From: Solimonas sp. SE-A11
GTDB lineage: Bacteria; Pseudomonadota; Gammaproteobacteria; Nevskiales; Nevskiaceae
Length of the DNA: 64,000 nucleotides
Assembly: GCF_030345715.1 (NCBI RefSeq)
Contig: NZ_JAUASX010000003.1
Span: forward strand, 247,010-311,009
Direction of reading: 5' to 3'
Shown here: piece after piece, positions 44,913-53,919 of the stretch
Position numbering within the stretch: the stretch's first letter is position 1
Layout of the letters: every line of letters begins with the position of its first letter
Translations under genes and position numbers: made by a program
Notes under the pieces: model-generated
Databases searched by the model: none
The model's input: the letters and a program-made list of their open reading frames with translations, nothing else
What the model was told of the DNA's origin: nothing

Positions 44913-45084
44913 GGGCGCCCGGCCGGTCTCGGGAGGGGGCCCGGCGGCAAGTGGACAGTCGTTTGCCGGAATGACAGGGGCGGCGGTTGTCCGAATCAGT
45001 GACACCTGCCATTGAGCGATGGTAGCGTCCGTCCAGACGGCGGTGCCGTCCCATAAAAAAGTCGTTCTGCGTCGGGAGGAAAAC

Positions 45085-47283
45085 GTGAAGAAACTGACTG
45101 GGGCCGCCCTGCTGGCCCTGATTTCGCTGCCTGCATCCGCCCTGGAAGGGGAGTTCTACGGCTTCGACATGCAGTGGAAGACGATCCTGTCGGTCGGCGC
45201 CCAGGTCCGCATGCAGGCTCCCAGCAGCGACCTGATCGGCAAGACCAATATCGACGGCCAGCAGGACCTCTGTGCGGCCGACGATTGCCTCTCGCTCGGC
45301 GGCGACCCGGGCCCCAACCAGCGCCTGGTCAACGCCCGCGGTGCCTTCTTCGGTGCCAACGGCGACGATGGCAACCTCAACTACGACAAGGGCGACATCG
45401 TTGCCGCCCTGGCCAAGATCAACACCGACCTCACGCTGCGCAAGGGCGACTGGCTGGCGCGCGTCCACGCGCTGGGGTTCTACGATGCGGTCAATGCCGA
45501 CTTCACCCAGTACCATCCCAATACGCTGTACCAGCCGGAGCACGACAAGCGCCCGGGCGATGCGGTGGACCGCTATGCGCTCGGCACCGAGCTGTACGAA
45601 GCCTTCCTGCAGTACAACTTCAGCTGGGGCGAGAGCCGCGAGGGTGCGATCACGGTCGGCAGCCAGATCGTGCGCTGGGGCGAATCCACCCTGCTGGCGC
45701 TGAACAGCATCAGCGAGATCAACCCGCCGAGCTACCGCAGCCTGCATGCGCCGGGCTCGGAGATCAACGAGGTGTTCAAGCCGGTGCCCGCGGTGGTGCT
45801 GGCCACCAGCCTGACCGATTCCACCTCGATCGAACTGTTCTATCAGCTGCAGTGGAAGCCGGCGGAGGTCGATCCGGCGGGCAGCTTCTTCTCCTTCACC
45901 GATTTCATTGGCGGGCGCGGACGCACGGCCAACGTCTCGCTGGGCCAGTTCCCCGAGGACCCGGACCAGCAGTTCATGTTCAACAACAGCGACCTGCGCC
46001 TGCTCAGCAGCTCTACGCTGACGGTGCCGGTGCGGGAAGTCTCGCCGCGCGACGATGGCCAGTACGGCATCAAGCTCAGCCACTTCGCCGACTGGCTGAA
46101 CAACGGCACCGACCTGTCGTTCTACTTCCTGAATTACCACAGCCGCCTGCCGTACGCCTCGATGTTCGCCGCGCAGGATTCCTGCGCGCGGGACTCTACC
46201 AGCGTGCTCGGCGCCTACGTCGATTGCCGCGGCTTCAATGGCGCCCTGCCCAATCCGATCTACGGTGAGGGCCTGGAGCCGCTGCCGGCCGATACCGTGC
46301 GGGTGATCGTGGAGTATCCCGAAGACATCCAGATGTACGGCTTCAGCTTCAACACCAACGTCGGCAGCTGGTCGATCGCCGGTGAGTACGCCTACCGCCC
46401 GAACCTGCCGGTGCTGATCTCGGTGCAGGACCTGTTCTACGGCGCCGCGCAGCCGGCGCTGCCCGCCAACCAGATCGCCTTCACCCAGCTGCTGGACCTG
46501 CAGACGCTGGGCAGCCTGGACCTGATCGGCCTGCTTGGTGCGGGTGCCAGCAACCTGCCGGCGTTGCTGGCCAACCCCGGCCAGCTGTTGAGCGACATCG
46601 GTGGCGTGGTGGGCGGCCTGCTGGAGCTGTCCGACGTGACCTTCCCGTCCGCCACCGATGCCTTCCCGGCCTACGTGACCCGCTACCGCGGCATCGACCG
46701 GGTGCAAGCCGGGCAGTACATGCGCGGCTGGGAGCGCTTCGGTGCCGGCCAGTTCGGCCTGACGGCGATCCGCGCGGTGTCCGATATCCTGGGTGCCGAC
46801 CAGATCATCTTCATCAACGAGGTCGGCTTCACGCATATCGTCGACATGCCCAAGCGCAACGAACTGCAGTTCGAGACCTTCTATCTCAACTCGACGCATG
46901 CCAGCGGCGGCGCCGACGGTACCGGCCAGCCGGGCGGCGTGCCGCCGGCGACACTGGTGTTCAATCCCACCCAGCAGACCAAGGGCTTTGCCGATGACTT
47001 TGCCTGGGGTGTGCGCAGCCTGATCCGCGGCGAGTTCAACGACGTGATCTTCGGCCTGTCGTTCCGCCCGACGCTGATCCTGGCCTGGGACATCAAGGGC
47101 ACCGCGCCGCAGCCGTTCCAGAACTTCGTCGAGGACCGCAAGGAGTTCCAGCTGATCAACGACATCCAGTTCGGCGAGGACTTCGGCATGCGCATGGGCT
47201 ACACCTGGTACACGGGCGCCGGCGACCGCAACAACTACCGCGATCGCGACAACGCCTCACTGAGCTTCTCCTACGCCTTCTGA
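45085..47283 (+). CDS. DUF1302 family outer-membrane protein
   Basis: A 732-residue exported protein. Signal peptide VKKLTGAALLALISLPASALE is followed by a long beta-rich barrel-like sequence ending in an aromatic residue (SFSYAF), typical of outer-membrane proteins. DUF1302 proteins are found with DUF1329 proteins in hydrophobic-substrate catabolism clusters. FFSFTDF, YGEGLEPLPADTVRV and GIDRVQAGQYMRGW are family-like. The GTG at 45085 follows a GGGAGGAAAAC site. It stands alone with its own terminator, 172 bases after the AraC gene. Confidence 0.88.
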   Translation: MKKLTGAALLALISLPASALEGEFYGFDMQWKTILSVGAQVRMQAPSSDLIGKTNIDGQQDLCAADDCLSLGGDPGPNQRLVNARGAFFGANGDDGNLNYDKGDIVAALAKINTDLTLRKGDWLARVHALGFYDAVNADFTQYHPNTLYQPEHDKRPGDAVDRYALGTELYEAFLQYNFSWGESREGAITVGSQIVRWGESTLLALNSISEINPPSYRSLHAPGSEINEVFKPVPAVVLATSLTDSTSIELFYQLQWKPAEVDPAGSFFSFTDFIGGRGRTANVSLGQFPEDPDQQFMFNNSDLRLLSSSTLTVPVREVSPRDDGQYGIKLSHFADWLNNGTDLSFYFLNYHSRLPYASMFAAQDSCARDSTSVLGAYVDCRGFNGALPNPIYGEGLEPLPADTVRVIVEYPEDIQMYGFSFNTNVGSWSIAGEYAYRPNLPVLISVQDLFYGAAQPALPANQIAFTQLLDLQTLGSLDLIGLLGAGASNLPALLANPGQLLSDIGGVVGGLLELSDVTFPSATDAFPAYVTRYRGIDRVQAGQYMRGWERFGAGQFGLTAIRAVSDILGADQIIFINEVGFTHIVDMPKRNELQFETFYLNSTHASGGADGTGQPGGVPPATLVFNPTQQTKGFADDFAWGVRSLIRGEFNDVIFGLSFRPTLILAWDIKGTAPQPFQNFVEDRKEFQLINDIQFGEDFGMRMGYTWYTGAGDRNNYRDRDNASLSFSYAF

Positions 47284-47295
47284 TTTCTGCTGTCG

Positions 47296-47339
47296 AAAAA
47301 GCCCCGGCGCTGCAAGGTTCCGGGGCTTTCTTTTTTTTT
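47296..47339 (+). terminator. Terminator of the DUF1302 gene
   Basis: Stem AAAAGCCCCGG / CCGGGGCTTT with a loop of about 12 bases, followed by nine T residues (47331-47339). A classic Rho-independent terminator. Confidence 0.9.
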
Positions 47340-47618
47340 CGTGGAAAGGGGCCGGCCATGAGGGAGTATGGCGGCAATGTGGATGGGAGCAGGCGCTCGG
47401 GATGGCTCATAACAGCTCTAAGAGGAAGTCGCGACGATTTGAATGGCAGCCGTGAAGCAGCCATTGAAGACATACACTTTAGTCCTGACCGAACATCTCC
47501 GATTCAACCCACGGTTTGGCGGAGTCGAGCCTCAGGGACATGGCGACCATCTTTGGACTGCCCATGAGAAAGTAGATGTTCCGGGCCTATAGGGCTATCC
47601 CCTTCAAATCTCGCACAG
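47340..47618. other. Gene-free low-GC stretch
   Basis: 279 bases without a gene I can support. Short open frames here have no ribosome site or family likeness. Base composition falls compared with the flanking sequence, marking the beginning of the probable acquired stretch. Confidence 0.5.
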
Positions 47619-48530
47619 CTAATCGCCAGTCTCCTTGATGTAAGCCTCGATCCAGTTGCTGAATTCACAGGCGAGGTGCCAGCGATGCTCCGGCACAACA
47701 GTTGGAGGAAGCGTTGGAGGGAAGAAAATCGCAGCCCGCAGTTGGAAGCCGTCATTCAGCGATCGTAGACGGTGATTGGTGCCGCCGATCACGGTCCCAT
47801 TGTTACGCCTGGCTGCGCCATTGAACACGATCGGGAAGTCGGGCTCATTGGTCATGGGCAACGAGGCTGGATCACGGTAGTTGATCGTGAATTGGCTGCA
47901 GGCTACCGAGCCTCCTACCGTTTCGTACACCTCCTGGAAGCTTGGCTGCGTGCCCTGCAGGAAGTAATGGTCAGGGCAGGCCACCAGCATGGCTCGAAGA
48001 TCATTCTCGGAGACTCCTTTACGAGAGAACCAATCGGCAAAGCCTTCGGCCGTTCCGCGATTGCAAAAAATTTCGGTTTGACTCACGTTCCAACGATCAT
48101 TGGCGAGCACGACCGCCAACTCTGCGGCAGCGCCGCTAATGACCAAGTCGGGCGCGACCAGCGCCTTCATGCCGTCTGCTCCCACTCGCATTTTGGCGTC
48201 GGCTAATCGCTCTCGCTCGTCCTCGATGTTGGAGATATCGGCGGCCGACCGCGTTATCAGCGAGTCCAACTCGCCAACCAGGGCTCCGAGCAGATTGCCT
48301 CGCATGCGATTAGCGACAACCTGCATGCGGCGCGCCTCCCACTCCAATACCTGGGCACGCGTGACATAGGTGTCGTTATTGAGATAGGCCGTTAGCTCCA
48401 GCGGGCGCCCCCTAACCGTAGTGCCGCCGCCCATGCTTGAGGAATTTCCACAGGCAGTGAGCCCGAAGGAGCCTGCCGATACTGCGCCGTAGCAGGCGGA
48501 TCTGACGAGAAACGATCTGCGGCTGAGCAT
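47619..48530 (-). CDS. Tat-exported hypothetical lipoprotein
   Basis: A 303-residue protein with both a twin-arginine motif (SRRSFLVRSACYG) and a lipobox (GLTAC-GNSSS), so export by Tat and lipidation are predicted. The rest shows no recognised domain; notable parts are a helical stretch (VANRMRGNLLGALVGELDSLI), two Cys near the middle and end, and SQFTINYRDPASLP. It is less GC-rich than its neighbours. The ATG at 48530 is chosen over a TTG two codons earlier. It is divergent from a TetR gene and probably its target. Confidence 0.7.
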   Translation of the reverse strand: MLSRRSFLVRSACYGAVSAGSFGLTACGNSSSMGGGTTVRGRPLELTAYLNNDTYVTRAQVLEWEARRMQVVANRMRGNLLGALVGELDSLITRSAADISNIEDERERLADAKMRVGADGMKALVAPDLVISGAAAELAVVLANDRWNVSQTEIFCNRGTAEGFADWFSRKGVSENDLRAMLVACPDHYFLQGTQPSFQEVYETVGGSVACSQFTINYRDPASLPMTNEPDFPIVFNGAARRNNGTVIGGTNHRLRSLNDGFQLRAAIFFPPTLPPTVVPEHRWHLACEFSNWIEAYIKETGD

Positions 48531-48565
48531 TAGCAATTTTCTCCCTGCAATTAAAATAAATCACG

Positions 48566-48585
48566 ATATAGATCATGATCTATAT
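48566..48585. promoter_or_regulatory. Perfect 20-bp palindrome, candidate TetR operator
   Basis: ATATAGATCATGATCTATAT, fully self-complementary, in the AT-rich divergent region between the Tat lipoprotein gene (start 48530) and the TetR gene. Size and symmetry are typical of TetR-family operators. Autoregulation and control of the lipoprotein gene are inferred. Confidence 0.7.
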
Positions 48586-48620
48586 TAATGTACGGTACCC
48601 CAGACGTCAATGAATCGAGC

Positions 48621-49310
48621 ATGAGCCGGCTAAAGCAAACAGAGGAGGTCAGGCAGCGGGTGGTGCGCACGGCTCAACGCCTTTTCCTTGAACGGGGTTA
48701 CATGCAAACCACGCTGCGCGAAATTTCGGCTGCGGCAGGGGTGTCTTACGGGAGCCTCTACCACCACTTCGCCGACAAGGAAGGAATTTTTCTCGAACTG
48801 GTGCTAGATGGCTTTGAGAAGAATCAGCAAGCGGCCGATCATCAGCTGAATGCCAGTCAAGACTCCCATCTGCGGCTCGGTCTGAAGTGGGGTGGGCTGG
48901 TCCAGGCAGCGTCTGACGACGTGCGCGTCGCCGAATTGCTGTCGGTGGCCTATCGCTCCTGGAAGATCACTGACGTCCTCATGAAAGCAGCGACTGCGAG
49001 GCATCAAGAATGGCTGAAGGCTGAGTTGCCGGATTGGTCCGAGAATCAGTTTCTGGCGGCGACGTTCGTCTTGAAAGGAGCAGTTGCAAGTATCGTTGAG
49101 GAGAAGCTAAATCTAGATCGCCTGACGACCCATGAACGAATCAGGGCGGTTCTGGCCGCCGCATTACCCAGCTTCGGCGCAAATCGGGAGAAAACTCTAC
49201 TGGTGATCGAGAGGGTGCAGCAGCTTTCGGCGCCGCTGGCTAAAGCTGCGATTGCCGAGGCCATTACGAGATCTGGCAGAGGTACCCGGTCTTTAGCCCG
49301 AAAAACCTAG
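48621..49310 (+). CDS. TetR/AcrR family transcriptional regulator
   Basis: A 229-residue regulator. The N-terminal helix-turn-helix has RVVRTAQRLFLERGYMQTTLREISAAAGVSYGSLYHHF in pieces (e.g. GYMQTTLREI, GVSYGSLYHHFADKEG). The C-terminal ligand domain is divergent. An ATG at 48588 lies only two bases after the palindrome, so the ATG at 48621 (MSRLKQTEEV) is preferred. It probably represses itself and the divergent Tat lipoprotein gene. The ligand is unknown. Confidence 0.85.
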   Translation: MSRLKQTEEVRQRVVRTAQRLFLERGYMQTTLREISAAAGVSYGSLYHHFADKEGIFLELVLDGFEKNQQAADHQLNASQDSHLRLGLKWGGLVQAASDDVRVAELLSVAYRSWKITDVLMKAATARHQEWLKAELPDWSENQFLAATFVLKGAVASIVEEKLNLDRLTTHERIRAVLAAALPSFGANREKTLLVIERVQQLSAPLAKAAIAEAITRSGRGTRSLARKT

Positions 49311-49477
49311 AAGACCAGAGCAAGTTGCGAGTTCGGACGCCCTAGCGGTCTTCAATTCTGAATTGGCGACAAAGGTGGTCGGGTCCCGCCTGGGAAAAGC
49401 TATGGTGACACTCGCGTCAACAAGCACGGAGCCTCTCAAGAGCAGTCATTCGTTAGAGGCCGCTCCTGGCACAGGCC

Positions 49478-49488
49478 GTGTGAAAACG
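49478..49488 (+). repeat. IS1182-type terminal inverted repeat, left
   Basis: GTGTGAAAACG; matches the reverse complement of 51070-51080 over 11 bases, after which the two ends diverge. Confidence 0.8.
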
Positions 49489-49584
49489 CCGGTACGACGG
49501 CGGCGTGTGCAGCTCTGCTGAGGCAGCGGGTGCTGAAGGCGGGTTTGGAGTGTTCGAGAGCGCGGAAAGCCGTGAAGAGAGGGC

Positions 49585-51021
49585 TTAGGCCCTCATTGCC
49601 TGTATCAGCGGCTGCGTCCCCATGATCTGGAGCACTCTCTTCAGGTTGTAAGCCAGTACATGCAGGCTCATTTCTGTACTTACCCTCGGCAGGGTCCGCG
49701 TCAGGAAGTGCGTGGCGCCCATCCAGGCCTTGAGCGTTGCGTAGGGATGCTCGACGGTCTGCCGTCGTAAACGCGATGCATCTGGCATTCGGTCCAAGCG
49801 CCCCTGCATCGCATCCAGCACCGACTCATGTTCCCAGCGCGTGATGCGGCGATAGTCACTTGGGGTGCAGTCCGCCTTGATCGGGCACCGCGGGCAAGCC
49901 GAAGACCAGTACTTGTGCAGCCGCATGCCCTTCTCGACGCTGGTGAAGCGCAAGATGGCGCGCTGGCCTGCAGGGCATCGGTACTCGTTGTCCTCGGGGA
50001 GGTAGACGAAGTAGCGCTTGTCGAAACGGCCCTCTGCGGCGCTATTCGATGTGATGGGCTTCGGTACCAACGCCGTGATGCCTTGGCGCTCGCACTCGAC
50101 GATTTCCTCGCCCTTGTAGTAGCCACGATCGGCCAGGACCGTAGGGTTCTCCTGTCCGGTGGCTTCTCGCGCCAGGTTGGCCATCGATACCGGGTGCGAG
50201 CGGTCGCTGCTGTCGTTGGTGACCTCATGCGCCACGATCAGGTGATGCTTGGCCTCCACCGCCGTCTGCACGTTGTATCCCACCATGCCGGTGCCGCGGC
50301 CCTTGCTGACCATCGATCGGGCATCGGGGTCGGTCATCGATATCTGCTGGTCGGGCGCGGACTCCAGCTTTTCGCCCCAAGCAGCGAGTTGCTTCATATG
50401 CGCCCGTATCGTCGCGATCTTCTGCTGGAGGTGGGCGATGCGATCAGGCGCCAACGGGATCGCGATTCGGTCCGCACGATCAAGCTCTTCCAGATAGCGG
50501 CCGACGCTGTTCTCCATGTGCTCCATGCGGGAACGGAGCTTGTGAACGGTCAGATTACGGTCCCGGTTGTTGACTGCCTTGAACTTGCTGCCGTCGATGG
50601 CAATCACGCCGTCGGACAGAAGGTTGAGCTGCCTGCAGAGGGCCACGAAGTGGCCGCACACCTTGCGGATCGCCGGCCCGTTGTCCCGGCGGAAGTCCGC
50701 AATGGTCTTGAAGTCCGGCGCTAGACGTCCGGTCAGCCAGATCAGCTCCAGATTGCGCTGAGCCTCTCGCTCAAGCCTGCGGCTGGACTGCACGCGGTTG
50801 AGGTAGCCATAGATGTAAATCTTCAGCAGCGTCGCCGGGTGGTATGACGGTCGGCCTGTTTCGGCAGCGACAGCGCCTTCGAATCCGAGAGCCACCAGGT
50901 CCAGCTCGTCGACAAAAACGTCGACGGCCCGGACCGGATTGTCCTCTGCGACGAAATCATCCAGGCGCTCCGGGAACAGCGTGCTCTGTGATCGATCCTG
51001 TCCCGCTACGAATCGCTTCAT
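49585..51021 (-). CDS. IS1182-family transposase
   Basis: A 478-residue DDE transposase. N-terminal DNA-binding DUF772-type segment (FPERLDDFVAEDNPVRAVD, GRPSYHPATLLKIYIYGYL). The catalytic acidic residues are in IAIDGSKFKAV (D), VLADRGYYKGEE (D) and TVEHPYATLKAWMG (E). A four-Cys zinc-like region lies at CPRCPIKADC. The frame is intact, so the element may be active. Start chosen at ATG 51021 (MKRFVAGQDRSQ). Confidence 0.95.
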   Translation of the reverse strand: MKRFVAGQDRSQSTLFPERLDDFVAEDNPVRAVDVFVDELDLVALGFEGAVAAETGRPSYHPATLLKIYIYGYLNRVQSSRRLEREAQRNLELIWLTGRLAPDFKTIADFRRDNGPAIRKVCGHFVALCRQLNLLSDGVIAIDGSKFKAVNNRDRNLTVHKLRSRMEHMENSVGRYLEELDRADRIAIPLAPDRIAHLQQKIATIRAHMKQLAAWGEKLESAPDQQISMTDPDARSMVSKGRGTGMVGYNVQTAVEAKHHLIVAHEVTNDSSDRSHPVSMANLAREATGQENPTVLADRGYYKGEEIVECERQGITALVPKPITSNSAAEGRFDKRYFVYLPEDNEYRCPAGQRAILRFTSVEKGMRLHKYWSSACPRCPIKADCTPSDYRRITRWEHESVLDAMQGRLDRMPDASRLRRQTVEHPYATLKAWMGATHFLTRTLPRVSTEMSLHVLAYNLKRVLQIMGTQPLIQAMRA

Positions 51022-51069
51022 CGGCCACCTCGCTGTTCCCGGACGGGAATACAGGAGCAAACATCAGGC

Positions 51070-51080
51070 CGTTTTCACAC
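51070..51080 (-). repeat. IS1182-type terminal inverted repeat, right
   Basis: CGTTTTCACAC on the plus strand; the partner of 49478-49488. It lies 49 bases upstream of the transposase ATG. Confidence 0.8.
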
Positions 51081-51268
51081 ACTCTCGGCACTTAAGCGCC
51101 ATCGCTCCGCAGTTGTGGCTGGCTGCTCACGCTGCATTCGGCCCTGCACAAATTTTCGAAGATAAACGGGGCCTCTGTGCGGGAGCTCTGCAGTCGCTGA
51201 TGGACTGCGCCGCCGCACTGGCGGGCGCACCGCGGTCTTGCCATGGACGGCGTTCCCGAGGCTCCCGT
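51081..51268. other. Gene-free flank of the insertion sequence
   Basis: 188 bases between the IS end and the thioesterase stop. Nothing recognisable is seen. It may be remnant sequence displaced by earlier insertions. Confidence 0.4.
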
Positions 51269-51772
51269 TTACTCCACCGCAACCTGCAATTCACCCGCCG
51301 CAGGCAGGGCCTCCGGCCGCCGCTTGCGTACGTAGAGGGTCTTGCGCACCCGCGCCACCAGTTCGCCGCGCTCGTCGCGCACTTCCACCACGCGCTGGGG
51401 CTCATACTTCTCGCCGCTGGCGGTGCGCGCCAGGATCTCCTCGATCTCGGCCGCATCCCAGTCGAACACGGCGGTGACGGTGCCGCGGCCGGGCTTGATG
51501 AAGTCGATGCTCGCGGCCTTGTCCCAGACCCGGTAGTCCGGGCCCAGGCGCGGCACCAGCATCAGTACGTAGAAGGGATCGCACATGGCGTAGAGGCTGC
51601 CGCCGAAATGCGTGCCGAAGGCGTTGGCATTGTAGAAGCGGCGCTTCATGCGCACGACCAGGCGGCTGTAGTCCGGCGCCAGTTCGGCGATGGAGATTCC
51701 CGTGCCCCAGAACGGCGGCCACAGGTTCATGACGGCGCGGAATACGGCGGGGCTGCGGAGGAGCTGGGACAT
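51269..51772 (-). CDS. DUF4442 hotdog-fold thioesterase-like protein
   Basis: A 167-residue hotdog-fold protein of the DUF4442 type (YNANAFGTHFGGSLYAMCDP, then VWDKAASIDFIKPGRG). Members are putative acyl-CoA thioesterases. The ATG at 51772 gives MSQLLRSPAVFRA. The upstream neighbour on this strand is a secreted hypothetical gene, 73 bases away. Confidence 0.85.
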   Translation of the reverse strand: MSQLLRSPAVFRAVMNLWPPFWGTGISIAELAPDYSRLVVRMKRRFYNANAFGTHFGGSLYAMCDPFYVLMLVPRLGPDYRVWDKAASIDFIKPGRGTVTAVFDWDAAEIEEILARTASGEKYEPQRVVEVRDERGELVARVRKTLYVRKRRPEALPAAGELQVAVE

Positions 51773-51845
51773 GGGAGGAGAACGGTGGTGATCGGATCGC
51801 CGGCCTCTCTCCAGCAGGGAAAGAGGCCGGCAAGCGGAGTCGGGC

Positions 51846-52268
51846 TTAGCGGGCCGCGTCGGCGGTCAGCACCGGATCGGGCTCCACCGGGTGGATGTAG
51901 ATGTCGCTGATCCAGCCCGGTTGCTCGGAGTCGCGCACCAGGACCACGTCGGCGTCCTGCACCAGGTGGCTGCTGCGCACGTTGATGATGGAGACGCGGG
52001 CGACGCCGCTGACTTCCTGGAAGGCGATGGTGCCGAGCTGCTGGTGGGCATCGAGCAGTGCGTCCACGCGCTCGTCGACGCTGCGTTCCTCCAGCGCGCG
52101 GGCGCTGTAGTTCTGCTGGACGTAGGCGGTCAGGCTGGGGCGGTCGGCGCGGTTGAAGGCCTGGACGAAGGCCTCGACCGGGTCGGCGGCGGTCTGGGCG
52201 GCGGCGGGCAGGCTCAGGGTGGCGGCGAGGGCGAGGCTGGCACTGGTGAAGGCGGTACGGATGTTCAT
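51846..52268 (-). CDS. Secreted hypothetical protein
   Basis: A 140-residue protein with a clear Sec signal peptide (TSASLALAATLSLPAAAQ, cleavage after AAQ) and a small alpha/beta domain (DPVEAFVQAFNRADRPSLTA, then ADVVLVRDSEQPGW) reminiscent of NTF2-like or retropepsin-associated N-domains. Function is unknown. It appears to be a single-gene unit. Confidence 0.7.
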   Translation of the reverse strand: MNIRTAFTSASLALAATLSLPAAAQTAADPVEAFVQAFNRADRPSLTAYVQQNYSARALEERSVDERVDALLDAHQQLGTIAFQEVSGVARVSIINVRSSHLVQDADVVLVRDSEQPGWISDIYIHPVEPDPVLTADAAR

Positions 52269-52397
52269 GGCGGTTCCCCGGGTTGGCTGCCCTTTTCGGG
52301 CTTGGGAACAGCCTAATTCCCGTCGCCTGAATCCATAAGCCGGGCTATCGGAACTTTATTCGTGACGTTTTGGAAAGAATGGGGCGGGCGAAGCCCC

Positions 52398-53720
52398 TCA
52401 GGCGATCAGGTAGCCCCGCAGCAGGGGGGCCAGGGCGACGTGGGCCTTGAGGCGTACCAGGGTCCAGTAGTGGCCGCCGACCATGCGGTCCAGGTAGGCG
52501 GTCTTCACGGCGGGCTGGAACTGGTCCATGCGCTTGAGCACCTCCGGCCCCTTGGCGGCGGCCGCCTTGTGCATGGTGGAGCTAGCAAAGTCGAAGGGGG
52601 CGTCGGAGATGAAAGGGCGCAGGACAATCCGGCGCCACTCGGCGTAGAAGGCGCCTTCCACCGGCGCGGAGCCGGGCACGCGGGCGCCGAGGCGGATCAG
52701 GCCGATGTCCACGCCGGCCCAGTTCTCGGCCAGGGCCGCCTTCACGGTGTCGCGATAGGCGACGATGCTCTCCGGCTCCAGCTGCTTGATGCAGCCGAAA
52801 TCGTAGACCACCAGGCTGCCGTCGCGGCGATAGGCGAAGTTGCCGGGCTGGGGGTCGGCATGCACGGCCTGCAGGCCGAACAGCGAGCGACACATGAAGT
52901 GGAACAGGCGGATGGCCAGCTCGTTGCGCAGTTCCTGGTCGTACTGCTCGTTGACGGTGTCCAGGTGGTCGCCGGGCTCCAGCAGCATGGTCAGCACCTG
53001 CCTGGAGCACAGCGCGTCCACGGTGGAGGGGATGACGATCTTCGGGTCGTCCGCGTAGTAGTCGCGGAACAGGGTCATGTTGCGGGCTTCCTGCACGTAG
53101 TCCAGCTCTTCATGCAGGCGCGCGCGGATCTCGTCGAAGAGCTCGTCGAGCACTTCCTTGCCCACCTTGACCAGGCGCGCGCTGCGCAGCGCGAACTTGA
53201 GCTGGCGCAGGTCGGTGTCGCAGGAGGCGGCGACGCCGGGGTACTGCACCTTCACCACCACCTCGCGGCCGTCGTGCAGCACGCCGCGGTGGACCTGGCC
53301 GATGGAGGCGGCGGCGTAGGGCGTGGCGTCCAGCTCGCGGAACAGTTCCGTGAGCGGTTTGCCCAGCTCGCGCTCGATCTGCTCGCGGATCACCGCGAAG
53401 GGCATCGGCGGTGCTTCCTTCTGCAGCTTCTTCAGCGGCTCGGCGATCTCGGCGGGCAGGAAGTCGGCCGCCTGCGAAGCGATCTGGCCGAGCTTCATCA
53501 CCGCGCCCTTGAGCTCCCCCAGCGTCTGAGCGAGCTGCGCGCCGGCCTTGGCGTTGAGCTGCTCTCGCGCCTGGTCGCGCTGCTCGGCGTTGCGGAAGCC
53601 GTTGGCGATGGCATGGCCGGCAAAACGCCCGGCCAGCGACGCGGTCATGCCGGCCATCTTCAGGAAGCGCTTGGCGCCAGCGGCGGGCTTGCCGGTTTTC
53701 GGGTCGTCTTCTTCGCTCAT
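52398..53720 (-). CDS. ABC1/UbiB-family atypical kinase
   Basis: A 440-residue ABC1 (AarF/UbiB/ADCK) protein. The KxGQ segment is in VMKLGQIAS, the Ala-rich loop AAASIGQVHRG follows, then VVVKVQYPG with the ATP-Lys. The catalytic HADPQPGN and the metal-binding YDFG come later. Members support ubiquinone or lipid metabolism. It is divergent from the serine hydrolase, with a 199-base gap. Confidence 0.93.
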   Translation of the reverse strand: MSEEDDPKTGKPAAGAKRFLKMAGMTASLAGRFAGHAIANGFRNAEQRDQAREQLNAKAGAQLAQTLGELKGAVMKLGQIASQAADFLPAEIAEPLKKLQKEAPPMPFAVIREQIERELGKPLTELFRELDATPYAAASIGQVHRGVLHDGREVVVKVQYPGVAASCDTDLRQLKFALRSARLVKVGKEVLDELFDEIRARLHEELDYVQEARNMTLFRDYYADDPKIVIPSTVDALCSRQVLTMLLEPGDHLDTVNEQYDQELRNELAIRLFHFMCRSLFGLQAVHADPQPGNFAYRRDGSLVVYDFGCIKQLEPESIVAYRDTVKAALAENWAGVDIGLIRLGARVPGSAPVEGAFYAEWRRIVLRPFISDAPFDFASSTMHKAAAAKGPEVLKRMDQFQPAVKTAYLDRMVGGHYWTLVRLKAHVALAPLLRGYLIA

Positions 53721-53919
53721 GTCGGGGGACGCTGCAGAGGTTTTGCGGACGGTACGCGCAGGCTGCGGTGGCCGTCCACTTGGGATCGGGGCCGGGCCTG
53801 CAAGTTCCGCTGCCGGGCGGCTGTCGCTACGGCCATGGCAGGCCCCCGGGGCCTACTGCAGAATTTTTGACCCGGTCCGCTGGCCGGTCACCATTCCAAG
53901 AGCCGGGGGCCCATTTTTC

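Larger units (their letters stand above)
49478..51080 (-). mobile_element. IS1182-family insertion sequence, complete
   Basis: About 1.6 kb bounded by inverted ends GTGTGAAAACG (49478-49488) and CGTTTTCACAC (51070-51080). It holds a single full-length transposase on the minus strand. No target-site duplication is evident from the immediate flanks (left ...GGCC, right ACTC...). Length and single-gene content fit the family. It lies at the edge of the low-GC stretch. Confidence 0.88.

Noticed and set aside
42687..45005. A 772-codon minus-strand frame through the acyl-CoA dehydrogenase and AraC genes
   Set aside because: In the dehydrogenase part it is a shifted frame of the real gene; Arg/Pro/Gly-rich with no domain.
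47358..47567. A 69-codon frame after the DUF1302 terminator
   Set aside because: No ribosome site, no homologue recognised, and composition does not suggest coding.
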